24,967 nucleotides of DNA from a virus, in IMG/VR virus record IMGVR_UViG_3300020452_000867, positions 1 to 24,967 of that record; one strand, written 5' to 3'. Both the position numbers and the translations under genes were made by a program. The notes below the pieces were generated by a model. That model saw only the letters and a list, made by a program, of their open reading frames with translations, ran no database searches and was not told where the DNA came from. Shown piece by piece: positions 15,308 to 22,335 of this stretch. Numbering within the stretch: the first letter of the stretch is position 1; every line of letters starts with the position of its first letter.

Positions 15308-17097
15308 TCCAATTTACTTACATTCCCATCTTTAACTACTTCAATTTTTTCTAGTAGAGGATGAGTCCAGCCGTGAGAGACTACGTATGTATTTAAATCT
15401 TCTTCGAGTAAAACCTCGACTAGTTTTTCTCGTCCTGCGTCATCTAAGACCGCAATAACTTCATCTAAAAATAATATATTCAACCGAGACTTTGATATAC
15501 TACTCATTAACTTTCTTATAGCAATAAGAGTAGCTGTATTTACTCTTGCTAACTCTCCTGAAGAAAGTGCGAGAATATCTACAATTTTTCCGTTGTCCGT
15601 CACTTGAACATTTAACTTATCATTAGATACTACAAATTCAAGAGTAAACCTACCATCGGACAATTCTCCAAGATAGGTGTTCGCTAATTCTTCTAACTCT
15701 TTTACAAGGTTTTCAATCTTGTAAGCTAATAAACCATTTGTACTAAATGCTTTTTTCAGTATTTCTAAATTTGATACAAGTGTCTTTTTCTCTTCAAGAA
15801 TTTCTGATATTGCTCCACGTTCTTGTAGAAAATTATCAGTCTGTTCCTCTATTACCTGTATACGCGTATTTTGCTTCGTTCTTCTCTCGTTTTCTCGAGC
15901 TGTGCTAGATAGCTGCTCTTTTGCGAGAAGTAAGTTAGCTCGAACGTCTTCCAACCTTCCTTCAAGCTCACCTTTATCCAAAGAAATGTCTGGTAAACTC
16001 TTGTCAATGCTTCTAAACAAGTCCACCCAATCTCTCTCAACTTTTCTGCAACGTTCGAATTCAATATTTGACTTCTTAATTCGTTGTATTTCTCTTTCAA
16101 TTTCTCCACTTTTATCCTCTGCCTCGACCAGTTTCCTAGTCTCTGAGTCTTTTAGACTATTTATAAACTCTGGATCTACTACCTGTTCACAAGTAGGACA
16201 AACATCTCCTAATTTATTTAACTTTTCTATGAGGCGTTGAGACCCCGTTAAAGTTCCTTTATGCTCACCTAACTCTGCTTGGAGATGATCGTATGATTCT
16301 ACTCCCTCTATAGTAGAGGACTGTGCCTCTTGTATATTGATTTGTTGCAATGCTTCTTTGAAATGATTATTTTGTGAGATTTTTTTATTTTTTTCGGAGA
16401 TATTTTCAATTTCTTTCTCCAAAAACCTCAAAGCTTTCTCGTCTTCTTCCGTATCAATTTCTAGATTTAGCATAGGAAGTATGGTAGTATCCTTCAATTT
16501 GTTATCTACTAACCATTTTTCTATTGTATCTATCTTTGCTTGTATTCCAGTAATTTCTGAACTAACAAGTCTTGATGCTTCTTTAAAAATATCAAATAAT
16601 TCTACATAATTTTCAAGATGTAATAAATCTATTAAAAACTTTTTTCTATTTGTATCTGTTGCTGTTAGGAATTGCAGACTTGCATTTGTATTTTGATAGA
16701 CTAACTGAGAAAAAGTTTTAAAGTCTACACCAATAATATCTTGAATTGTTTTGTAAGTATTTGTTGCTGTATGACTAGAGATGTCTTCACCGTTTTTCTC
16801 TAGTTTAACTTTTATATTCGTTTTGCGATTAATATTTACACTATAAATATCTTCGTCTTTTGAAAAAGTTAATACAATTTTATATCCATCATTTATATAC
16901 CTATTGGGTATATCGGCTTTCTTTATACCTTTTGAATTTTTATTGTAAAGTGCTTCTTCAATAATTAACGGTATGGACGACTTGCCCATACCGTTAGTAC
17001 CAATTATTTGAGTAACTGCTGTGTCATTAAGAATAAGATCATTATCTTGTCCGTAACTAAAGCAATTATCCCATTGTAGCCGTCTGAGCGTAATCAT
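15304..17097 (-). CDS. SbcC/Rad50-like recombination ATPase (gp46-like)
   Basis: A 597-residue SMC-type ATPase. Walker A is GTNGMGKS at residues 33-40. Two coiled-coil arms flank a zinc hook Cys300-Pro-Thr-Cys303. The ABC signature is LSSGELARVN at 511-520. Walker B is LNILFLDEV with Asp545-Glu546, and the switch His575 lies in VVSHGW. It pairs with the Mre11-like nuclease encoded just upstream; the complex processes DNA ends for recombination-dependent replication, as T4 gp46-gp47 and T5 D13-D12 do. The protein is short for Rad50/SbcC, with short coiled coils, as usual for phages. Its first 32 bases overlap the end of the nuclease gene. Confidence 0.93.
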   Translation of the reverse strand: MITLRRLQWDNCFSYGQDNDLILNDTAVTQIIGTNGMGKSSIPLIIEEALYNKNSKGIKKADIPNRYINDGYKIVLTFSKDEDIYSVNINRKTNIKVKLEKNGEDISSHTATNTYKTIQDIIGVDFKTFSQLVYQNTNASLQFLTATDTNRKKFLIDLLHLENYVELFDIFKEASRLVSSEITGIQAKIDTIEKWLVDNKLKDTTILPMLNLEIDTEEDEKALRFLEKEIENISEKNKKISQNNHFKEALQQINIQEAQSSTIEGVESYDHLQAELGEHKGTLTGSQRLIEKLNKLGDVCPTCEQVVDPEFINSLKDSETRKLVEAEDKSGEIEREIQRIKKSNIEFERCRKVERDWVDLFRSIDKSLPDISLDKGELEGRLEDVRANLLLAKEQLSSTARENERRTKQNTRIQVIEEQTDNFLQERGAISEILEEKKTLVSNLEILKKAFSTNGLLAYKIENLVKELEELANTYLGELSDGRFTLEFVVSNDKLNVQVTDNGKIVDILALSSGELARVNTATLIAIRKLMSSISKSRLNILFLDEVIAVLDDAGREKLVEVLLEEDLNTYVVSHGWTHPLLEKIEVVKDGNVSKLE

Positions 17098-18025
17098 TAT
17101 ACGTCCCTATTATATCTGGAATTTTATCATTCGAAAGCTCTAGAATATATGTTAGATACTCTACTAATTCGTCTTCTACTGTCATATCTTTATTTAGTAC
17201 AAGAGTTGCTTCCGTACTACGTCTTACTACTTTTTTATCCAGAAGTTCAGAGTTCTTAACTCCAGCTAAATCTTGGATGTCTCCTTCCAATTCATAAATT
17301 GTATGGTCTATATCTGTAGGTATCATTTCATCTGGACTTTCTACTGTCTTTCTTAAAAGCTGTGGGAGATCGAAAGGCTCCCACATCCATGTCCAGTCTA
17401 CTGGGTTGATAAGAATATACCCTGTTGAAACCTTATTCCTATGAAAAGACGTAGTCATAGGGCTTCCAGGGTATACAATGTTCCTTTGAGTGTTACTATG
17501 TGCGTGTAAATCGCCTGCAAAGACGACCGGAAAATCCTCAAACCTATCTAAGTCCACCTCTGGCTTAACATGAGGAGGAATTTCTCCACGGACATGAGTA
17601 AATAAAGGCTTACTCGTATCAAACTTTTCGATACTTTCTTTCTTATGAAGATCAGCGTATGGTAGTATTCCAAACCCTAAATCATCATCTATATACGATA
17701 TATCCACTATATTTATGAGTGGGTTTATATCTCTTGAAGCGGTTTTTAATTGACTAAAAAAGGTTTTATTCTTCTTAGTCGCTTCATGATTACCATCATA
17801 TATGATAGTTGGTACTTTTACATTGCGAATAAAAGAAAAGTATATTTCAAGCTCTGGTATCGTTGGAATGCGATCAAAAAGGTCACCTCCTATGATATGC
17901 ATATTGCACTGTTGTTCTAACGAGTGTACCTGCTCAAAAAACTTTTCGTATCTCTTTGTAGCCCAAGCTACTGGGACATTTTTCTGTCCCAGTTTCAAGT
18001 GCCAATCCGCTGTAAATAAAATCAT
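17066..18025 (-). CDS. SbcD/Mre11-like nuclease (gp47-like)
   Basis: A 319-residue metallophosphoesterase nuclease. Motifs run in the expected order: Asp7-x-His9 (FTADWHL), Asp48 (IIGGDLFDR), Asn79-His80 (DGNHEAT), His144 (LFTHVRG) and Asp172-x-His174-x-His176 (FAGDLHAHS). These bind two Mn ions in Mre11/SbcD. It acts with the ATPase encoded next. The ATG overlaps the stop of the SSB gene (ATGA), without a good ribosome binding site, so translation is probably coupled. The C-terminal third (about 230-319) is acidic and helical and is likely the contact with the ATPase coiled coil. Confidence 0.93.
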   Translation of the reverse strand: MILFTADWHLKLGQKNVPVAWATKRYEKFFEQVHSLEQQCNMHIIGGDLFDRIPTIPELEIYFSFIRNVKVPTIIYDGNHEATKKNKTFFSQLKTASRDINPLINIVDISYIDDDLGFGILPYADLHKKESIEKFDTSKPLFTHVRGEIPPHVKPEVDLDRFEDFPVVFAGDLHAHSNTQRNIVYPGSPMTTSFHRNKVSTGYILINPVDWTWMWEPFDLPQLLRKTVESPDEMIPTDIDHTIYELEGDIQDLAGVKNSELLDKKVVRRSTEATLVLNKDMTVEDELVEYLTYILELSNDKIPDIIGTYNDYAQTATMG

Positions 18026-18648
18026 GCAATATTAAACTCAGCTTCTAGGGTTTCATCTACCTCAGTAGTACTTGCTTCACGTATTCTGTCAAGCAATTCT
18101 TTCTGAGCGTCAGGAGTTGGACGAGGCATTACGTCATCCATAGACTTGAGATCCGCATAAAGTGCTTTGTCGTCTTCACTTAAAGCACTTGGCTTGCACT
18201 TAAGAGCCTGTAACTGATACTCTACATTATAAGGCAGAGGTCCAGTCTTAACTTTCTTAAAGCAAACATCCCATCCAGTATCTGGATCTGTAGGATCACC
18301 TAAGTCTTCAGCAGCAGTAATAATCTGCTCCCAGAGCTTCTTCTTCAAGTTAACAACTTTTACTTCACCGTTGTCAATACATTGAGTGGCATAGCTCCAG
18401 CCACACTTAAGATCAGGGTAGTAGTTACGAACCCAGTCTGTCTCTTTATTATTAAAAGATTCAGTATTGCGATCGAATGAAAGACACTCTAAAGGAATGT
18501 TCTTATCGTTCTCACCCTTGATCCAGTATACGTATCGTGCTAATATGTCTCCGCATAGACGCATCTTATTATCGCCATCAGTGTACTGATATGATTTGAT
18601 TGAAGTCTTTTGTGCAGAACCTTTCTGTTGGTTAAATGATATTGCCAT
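18022..18648 (-). CDS. gp32-like single-stranded DNA-binding protein
   Basis: A 208-residue protein with a polar N-terminus (FNQQKGSAQKTSIK), an OB-like core containing MRLCGDILARYVYWIKGE, then KKKLWEQIITAAEDLGDPTD and GWDVCFKKVKTGPLPYNVEY, and an acidic tail (TTEVDETLEAEF). The order 'K-K-x-W-x-x-I ... D-P ... G-x-D-x-x-F-K-V-K' echoes the T4 gp32 core, and the acidic tail is the usual protein-docking region of phage SSBs. A gp32-type zinc finger is not evident. It sits between the helicase and SbcD, where T4-like systems need it. The call depends on pattern and context. SD GGAG is eight bases from ATG, and the start overlaps the previous stop (TAATG). Confidence 0.6.
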   Translation of the reverse strand: MAISFNQQKGSAQKTSIKSYQYTDGDNKMRLCGDILARYVYWIKGENDKNIPLECLSFDRNTESFNNKETDWVRNYYPDLKCGWSYATQCIDNGEVKVVNLKKKLWEQIITAAEDLGDPTDPDTGWDVCFKKVKTGPLPYNVEYQLQALKCKPSALSEDDKALYADLKSMDDVMPRPTPDAQKELLDRIREASTTEVDETLEAEFNIA

Positions 18649-19049
18649 TAATGTTTCTCCGTTGGGGCTTCTTCGTATTTAAAGTGAATCTGGTCACCTA
18701 TCACACGAAGTAGGCTAAAGTTTTGTAAAAATATAAAAGGATCTACTGGCAAATGCAGTAAATCAAGCGTTGTTTTGCCATATGCTACATAATCTGCATA
18801 AGGTCTTAGGCTGGCTACAGCAACATATATACATACATCTTTATAGCCATATTCGTACTCATTATATAAAAGGACATCTGGATGTACAAGAAAAGACTCA
18901 CCCTTAAAATTTATAGTTGAATAACGATAGATTTTATCGTATTTATTTTTAGGAATCTGATTAAATGCTAACATCTTTAAGACTCTTACCATTTCAATGG
19001 AATTGCCTTCGCATGTATCAAAGATTTTTTTCCAATTATAGAATAACAT
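18648..19049 (-). CDS. Conserved phage protein of unknown function
   Basis: A 133-residue protein beginning MLFYNWKKIFDTCEGNS, then YDKIYRYSTINFKGESFLVH, and near the end DLLHLPVDPFIFLQNFSLL. I recall proteins of this type in marine phage replication regions, without known function. It has no signal peptide, membrane helix or nuclease motif. The odd point is the start: the ATG at 19049 touches the -10 box of a consensus promoter (19050-19055). A transcript from that promoter would begin inside the frame and could not use this ATG; read-through from upstream would be needed. An in-frame ATG at codon 20 (18992) is an alternative and would give 114 residues. No ribosome binding site precedes the first ATG. 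Confidence 0.65.
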   Translation of the reverse strand: MLFYNWKKIFDTCEGNSIEMVRVLKMLAFNQIPKNKYDKIYRYSTINFKGESFLVHPDVLLYNEYEYGYKDVCIYVAVASLRPYADYVAYGKTTLDLLHLPVDPFIFLQNFSLLRVIGDQIHFKYEEAPTEKH

Positions 19050-19078
19050 ATTATATCAAAAAATGAAGTTCATGTCAA
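19050..19078 (-). promoter_or_regulatory. Consensus sigma70-type promoter P1
   Basis: On the - strand TTGACA (19078-19073), a 17-base spacer and TATAAT (19055-19050) match the consensus fully. Flanks match those of promoter P2 near 21270. It should drive leftward transcription of the SSB/SbcDC/nrd block. Confidence 0.85.
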
Positions 19079-19089
19079 GAACTATTTTT

Positions 19090-20373
19090 TTAAAGTTCCT
19101 TTATGGTATAACCCTGTTTCATATAATATCCAATCCTATTCGAAGCCTGCTTTCTAGCAGTATTCCCTTTCAAATGAATATCTATAACTACAGGATCTTT
19201 CTTGCCTTCCTTCTGTCGGATTACTCTTCCAATTAACTGTGTGAGCAGGGGCTCATTGTTAACAGGAGTTCCTAAGATTAGACAACTTAGATCATCAAGA
19301 GATATACCTTCTGAAAATATTGCTTGAGTTCCAAAAAGTATATCTTTCTTACCAGCTCGTATCTCATCTAACATAGTTTCTCTATCCTCATGCGCAACTT
19401 CGCCGGTAACGCAGATCGCGCTATCACCGACCAACTCAGCGCAATACTGAAGAAAGTATACTCGATCACTTACTACTAAAACTTTGTGACCTCTCTTTGC
19501 GTAGGCTGCAGCAATCATTGCTACAGTATGACGATATTCTTCATCATTTGCCAAAGCAGTAACTCTGTTCGCCCACGGTATTCTTGCCCCATCCATAAAT
19601 CTTATCTCTGAACGATGGATTCTTATCGAAGGAGTCATATAGTTCTCCTTCGGGGGTTTAATTACTTTATTTCCAAAGTAATCTCGAAATACTACATGTT
19701 TGCCATCCTTTCTTTCAATTGTTCCTGAAAGCCCAAGCTTATAGCGGCAGTAGTTTGTGTCGATAACTTTGGAAAAAGTTGGACTACTTACATGGTGCAT
19801 TTCGTCCAGTATAATTGTTCCAAATTCTTTTCTAACTTTGGGAATGTTACGGTATAAAGTCTGTGTATTCCCAATTACAATAGGAGCATCAATTTCAAAC
19901 TTTCCGCTCCCTATGATTCCAGGCGTGATACCAAAGACTTTCTCTACTTCTTTTGCCCACTGGTTTCGTAGCGGTACTGTGTGGACAATAACCAATGTTT
20001 TCTGTCCAAGCTTTCCTGCTATCGCCAACCCCGTAAAAGTCTTTCCCCAACTGACCCAAGCGTTTATTATACAATTGTCTTCTACCTCATCATAAGCGTC
20101 TTTCTGACTCGGGCGTAAATCAAACTTAAAGTCAGGAAAGTCTGCTGGTATCTCAATACGCTTATCAACTACTTCGTAATCATTTGGTATCAAATCCGTT
20201 CTTCCGATTGGAATACTCACTAAGTTATCTCGAACTCGTGCCATATTCTTTATGACGATAGGCGGATCATTTGGATTGTGCGAAGGCACAGTATATGTCA
20301 GTTCTTTACTTAAAACTTCTTTATACTGGTGTGTTACTTCAAGATAAATCCTGTTACTAACAACTGCCTTCAA
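19090..20373 (-). CDS. SF2 DNA helicase, UvsW-like
   Basis: A 427-residue helicase. I choose TTG at 20373 as start: a strong GGAGGAG (20387-20381) lies seven bases upstream, while the longer frame up to 20400 has no support. Motifs in this numbering: a Q-motif-like RPSQKDA (87-93), motif I AWVSWGKTF with Lys111, motif II DEMHH (190-194), motif III SGT (216-218) and motif VI QLIGRVIRQ (379-387). Motif I is unusual (SWGKT in place of xGxGKT). The closest functional parallel is T4 UvsW, which unwinds R-loops and branched DNA and switches origin-dependent to recombination-dependent replication. That role fits the neighbouring SSB and SbcCD. The N-terminal 80 residues look like the small beta-alpha domain seen in UvsW. 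Confidence 0.88.
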   Translation of the reverse strand: MKAVVSNRIYLEVTHQYKEVLSKELTYTVPSHNPNDPPIVIKNMARVRDNLVSIPIGRTDLIPNDYEVVDKRIEIPADFPDFKFDLRPSQKDAYDEVEDNCIINAWVSWGKTFTGLAIAGKLGQKTLVIVHTVPLRNQWAKEVEKVFGITPGIIGSGKFEIDAPIVIGNTQTLYRNIPKVRKEFGTIILDEMHHVSSPTFSKVIDTNYCRYKLGLSGTIERKDGKHVVFRDYFGNKVIKPPKENYMTPSIRIHRSEIRFMDGARIPWANRVTALANDEEYRHTVAMIAAAYAKRGHKVLVVSDRVYFLQYCAELVGDSAICVTGEVAHEDRETMLDEIRAGKKDILFGTQAIFSEGISLDDLSCLILGTPVNNEPLLTQLIGRVIRQKEGKKDPVVIDIHLKGNTARKQASNRIGYYMKQGYTIKEL

Positions 20374-20576
20374 TCTAGCTCTCCTCCACAATGGGGGCAA
20401 GTATTCTCACGTTTTGCTTCATCAATTACTGTTTGAAGTCTTTTTATATCTCTAATCCAAGACTTTAATGTTTCTCTACGTCTCTCCGACTTAGTTTTCT
20501 CTAACTCGAGTTTAATAGATTTTCTTAGTTTGTCTATTCGTACTTTAAATACAGAAATAAATGCTTGTGTTTTCAC
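20370..20576 (-). CDS. Small coiled-coil CxxC protein
   Basis: A 68-residue protein with a GTG start that overlaps the stop of the 30-residue gene. Residues of about 10-57 are a charged helix (KVRIDKLRKSIKLELEKTKS, ERRRETLKSWIRDIKRLQTV) and the C-terminus is Cys60-Pro-His-Cys63-GGELD, half of a zinc ribbon. Zinc binding would need a second CxxC from a partner or a dimer. There is no in-frame ATG. Its stop overlaps the helicase TTG, so it is probably co-translated. It may be a helicase or replication accessory factor, which is inference only. Confidence 0.65.
   Translation of the reverse strand: MKTQAFISVFKVRIDKLRKSIKLELEKTKSERRRETLKSWIRDIKRLQTVIDEAKRENTCPHCGGELD
20381..20387 (-). promoter_or_regulatory. 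Ribosome binding site fixing the TTG helicase start
   Basis: GGAGGAG on the - strand lies seven bases before TTG 20373, inside the last codons of the upstream CxxC protein. It decides the helicase start and implies coupling with the upstream gene, whose TGA overlaps the TTG. Confidence 0.8.
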
Positions 20577-20665
20577 TTGCGTCTACTTACTGCAAAGAAA
20601 AACAAAACTACTAAAGCTATGGTAGTACCTATCACTACCATCCCTGCGATTGGCATCTCATACAT
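20573..20665 (-). CDS. 30-residue single-pass membrane peptide
   Basis: This tiny gene has an ideal ribosome binding site (TAGGAGAA) five to six bases before its ATG and a stop that overlaps the next start. The peptide begins MYEMPIAGMVVIGTT, continues with a hydrophobic stretch (IALVVLFFFAV) and ends SRRK, an N-out, C-in topology by the positive-inside rule. Nothing else occupies these bases. It could be an inner-membrane regulator or toxin-like peptide. Small holin or antiholin is possible but a replication-block location makes this less likely. Confidence 0.65.
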   Translation of the reverse strand: MYEMPIAGMVVIGTTIALVVLFFFAVSRRK

Positions 20666-20674
20666 AATATTCTC

Positions 20675-21247
20675 CTAAGCTGTGATTCTTATATCGTAAC
20701 TGGCTTCTTCTTCATTCCACCAAGAAGGTTTGTCTCTGTGTTTCCACGAGGCGAATGTAGCTTTATCTTTATGATAAAATCTACGATATGCTGTCACTCC
20801 GTCTGAACCTTTGAGTTCATCTGGCATAGCTTGTGCAAATGGTGTAAGTTTATCCCGAGGTAGGGAGACTGGCTCGGGTAACTTAAGTATAACATTGCAC
20901 ACTGATTTGTGGTCTTTGCCATATCTGTATCGGTACTCTTCGTTGAGTGCAATAGCATAGCAGACCAACCACTCATAGTTATCCAGAGTAGTACGTGCCC
21001 AAATAGTACAAGGGTGATTGTGCATAGTTGGTAGGTATGGAAAGTCTCTCGGCTCATTTGTCTTTTTCTCTCTGAGAAGTGCTAACTCTTCTTTTGTTAG
21101 CTTTCTAGGTGCAAAGCCAATGTATTTGTCAATCCACATTGTAGTACATATCATTTGTGCAGCTTCTAGAGGCATCTTGACAATATGTTTGTCAACATGA
21201 TACTCTGCACATTTGTCGTGATTTTCGTCAAGTATAAAAATATTCAT
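20675..21247 (-). CDS. Conserved phage protein of unknown function
   Basis: A 190-residue soluble protein. It begins MNIFILDENHDKCAEYHVDK, continues HIVKMPLEAAQM, and has HNHPCTIWARTTLDNYEWLV, ALNEEYRYRYGKDHKS and LTPFAQAMPDELK before a basic aromatic end. I recognise this 'D-x-x-x-C-A-x-x-x-x-D-K-H-x-V-K-M ... HPC-x-x-WAR ... NY-x-WL ... EY-x-x-RY' pattern from many marine and T4-like phages, where it has no established function. Conserved His, Cys and Asp residues suggest an enzyme or metal site. Its ATG lies seven bases after the -10 box of promoter P2, so it may be read from a leaderless message. Confidence 0.75.
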   Translation of the reverse strand: MNIFILDENHDKCAEYHVDKHIVKMPLEAAQMICTTMWIDKYIGFAPRKLTKEELALLREKKTNEPRDFPYLPTMHNHPCTIWARTTLDNYEWLVCYAIALNEEYRYRYGKDHKSVCNVILKLPEPVSLPRDKLTPFAQAMPDELKGSDGVTAYRRFYHKDKATFASWKHRDKPSWWNEEEASYDIRITA

Positions 21248-21254
21248 AGTGTAT

Positions 21255-21283
21255 ATTATACCTAAAAATGGGTTTTATGTCAA
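21255..21283 (-). promoter_or_regulatory. Consensus sigma70-type promoter P2
   Basis: On the - strand TTGACA (21283-21278), a 17-base spacer and TATAAT (21260-21255). A 40-base window here (21253-21292) matches P1's window (19048-19087) at 33 positions by eye. The start codon of the next gene lies seven bases after the -10 box. Confidence 0.87.
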
Positions 21284-21290
21284 GAAGTAT

Positions 21291-21782
21291 TTAGACTTTT
21301 CGTCTAGTATCTTTTACTTTTTCTTTAGAATACTCATACAGCATCCAAGGCAATCCATACAAATGTAGTAGTCCTGCCCAAAGCATATCTGAGTGTGGAG
21401 GTCTTGGAATTGTGAAAGGTGCTTTGACCCCGTTCAGATGTAGAACTGATGCAACTATTTTCTGTTCTACTTTACGAATACTATAGTATTTTAACTTACA
21501 CCATATAGTTTTTTCATAAATGAAAGGATTACCTGCAGTATCTATATAGGTATTTCCATTTTGCTTTATCATACCTAAGTGACTATCTACAGACTTTTTT
21601 AACGGCATTAAATCCATATGACTTTGCATACGTCTTATACCAATAGTTGCTCCATGCATATTACAATCGTCTACTATTTTATCATCTACAAATAGCAGTC
21701 CATCTTCTCGATGCCAGTTACTACTGGGAATCTTGAAGGCTGGAAATGTTACGCGTGGAACGTCCTTGTACGTAATGATCAA
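21291..21782 (-). CDS. Conserved phage protein of unknown function
   Basis: A 163-residue protein starting at TTG 21782, six bases after AGAGGAG (21795-21789). It contains DDCNMHGATIGIRRMQSHMD, LMPLKKSVDSH, GNPFIYEKTIWCKLKYYSIR, KAPFTIPRPP and a C-terminal LLHLYGLPWMLYEYSKEKVK followed by DTRRKV. The 'YEKT-x-x-x-x-LKY', 'PFT(I/V)PRPP' and 'GxPWxLYEYSxEKxKDTRRK' patterns are, from memory, shared by many marine phages without known function. It is soluble and basic at the end. It overlaps the upstream gene by 62 bases. Terminal position before P2 suggests it ends a polA-isc transcript. Confidence 0.68.
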   Translation of the reverse strand: MIITYKDVPRVTFPAFKIPSSNWHREDGLLFVDDKIVDDCNMHGATIGIRRMQSHMDLMPLKKSVDSHLGMIKQNGNTYIDTAGNPFIYEKTIWCKLKYYSIRKVEQKIVASVLHLNGVKAPFTIPRPPHSDMLWAGLLHLYGLPWMLYEYSKEKVKDTRRKV

Positions 21783-22011
21783 TGAGTTCTCCTCTAAAAT
21801 AAATTTTAATATCAGTATTACCTTGTCCTTCTAATATTTTTGCATAGGTATAAGGTCCAACACTGTGCATATCTGCGTATATTGCAGTGCCTTCTAAATT
21901 TGTCCAACTCACACTATATTTACTTATCCTATCCATTGTAGCACATCTATAGCTATTTCGAGAAGATGTAATACTATCTCGAAAGTTATTAACATAATTA
22001 ATATTTTCCAT
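21721..22011 (-). CDS. Unknown 96-residue phage protein
   Basis: ATG 22011 follows the iscA stop by three bases. The protein begins MENINYVNNFRDSITSSRNS, then YRCATMDRISKYSVSWTNLE, and has a beta-like middle (DIKIYFRGELIDHYVQ). I do not recognise a family. The C-terminal 20 residues are encoded in a 62-base overlap with the next gene, and that gene's ribosome binding site is inside codons for RGEL. The intact frame and position support a real gene. No membrane segment, signal peptide or metal-binding cluster is seen. Confidence 0.6.
   Translation of the reverse strand: MENINYVNNFRDSITSSRNSYRCATMDRISKYSVSWTNLEGTAIYADMHSVGPYTYAKILEGQGNTDIKIYFRGELIDHYVQGRSTRNISSLQDSQ
21789..21795 (-). promoter_or_regulatory. 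Ribosome binding site fixing a TTG start
   Basis: AGAGGAG on the - strand is six bases before TTG 21782. It lies within the coding region of the upstream gene and decides the start. Confidence 0.75.
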
Positions 22012-22014
22012 TTG

Positions 22015-22335
22015 TCAACCACTTATTACTCCTAAATTAAAACTAACTCCACATCCACAGGCATCCTGTGCATTTGGATTCGTAATTGTAATTGCATCGC
22101 CACCCAGACTAGAATTGTAATCAATTACACTTCCAGCAACAGCAAACTCTGCATTTTCTTCAACTATTACTAAGTCTGCAACAACTCGGCCATTATGATC
22201 TTCGTCTGCATAGTCCCAAACATATTCAAATCCAGCGCAACCACTTGGTTTTAAACTAAGACCTGCATATTTGTGACCTTTCTTCTTTAGTTGTTCTTTA
22301 AGATACTTCTTCGCATTGGCAGTTATAGTCAACAT
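22015..22335 (-). CDS. A-type iron-sulfur carrier (IscA/HesB family)
   Basis: A 106-residue protein. I prefer ATG 22335 (MLTITANAKKYL), preceded by GAGGGA, over ATG 22347, which would add four residues. The three cluster-binding cysteines are Cys33 (PSGCAGF), Cys93 and Cys95 (DACGCGVSF), spaced as in IscA, SufA and ErpA. These proteins pass Fe-S clusters to apo-enzymes. By eye it is far from E. coli IscA outside the motifs, so it looks like an established phage lineage, unlike the adjacent IscU. HesB-like genes are known in marine phages. Possible clients are host or phage Fe-S proteins; the sequence does not name one. The frame overlaps the end of iscU by 38 bases. Confidence 0.9.
   Translation of the reverse strand: MLTITANAKKYLKEQLKKKGHKYAGLSLKPSGCAGFEYVWDYADEDHNGRVVADLVIVEENAEFAVAGSVIDYNSSLGGDAITITNPNAQDACGCGVSFNLGVISG

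Noticed and set aside
15902-16240. 112-residue + strand frame inside sbcC
   Set aside because: It is a shadow frame opposite the coiled-coil region, Ser/Leu-rich and without a ribosome binding site; similar long antisense frames inside nrdA, the helicase and polA were rejected on the same ground.
21985-22018. TTGACA on the - strand after iscA
   Set aside because: The best -10 candidate (TATGTT) matches four of six bases at a poor spacing, and none of the P1/P2 flanking bases are shared.
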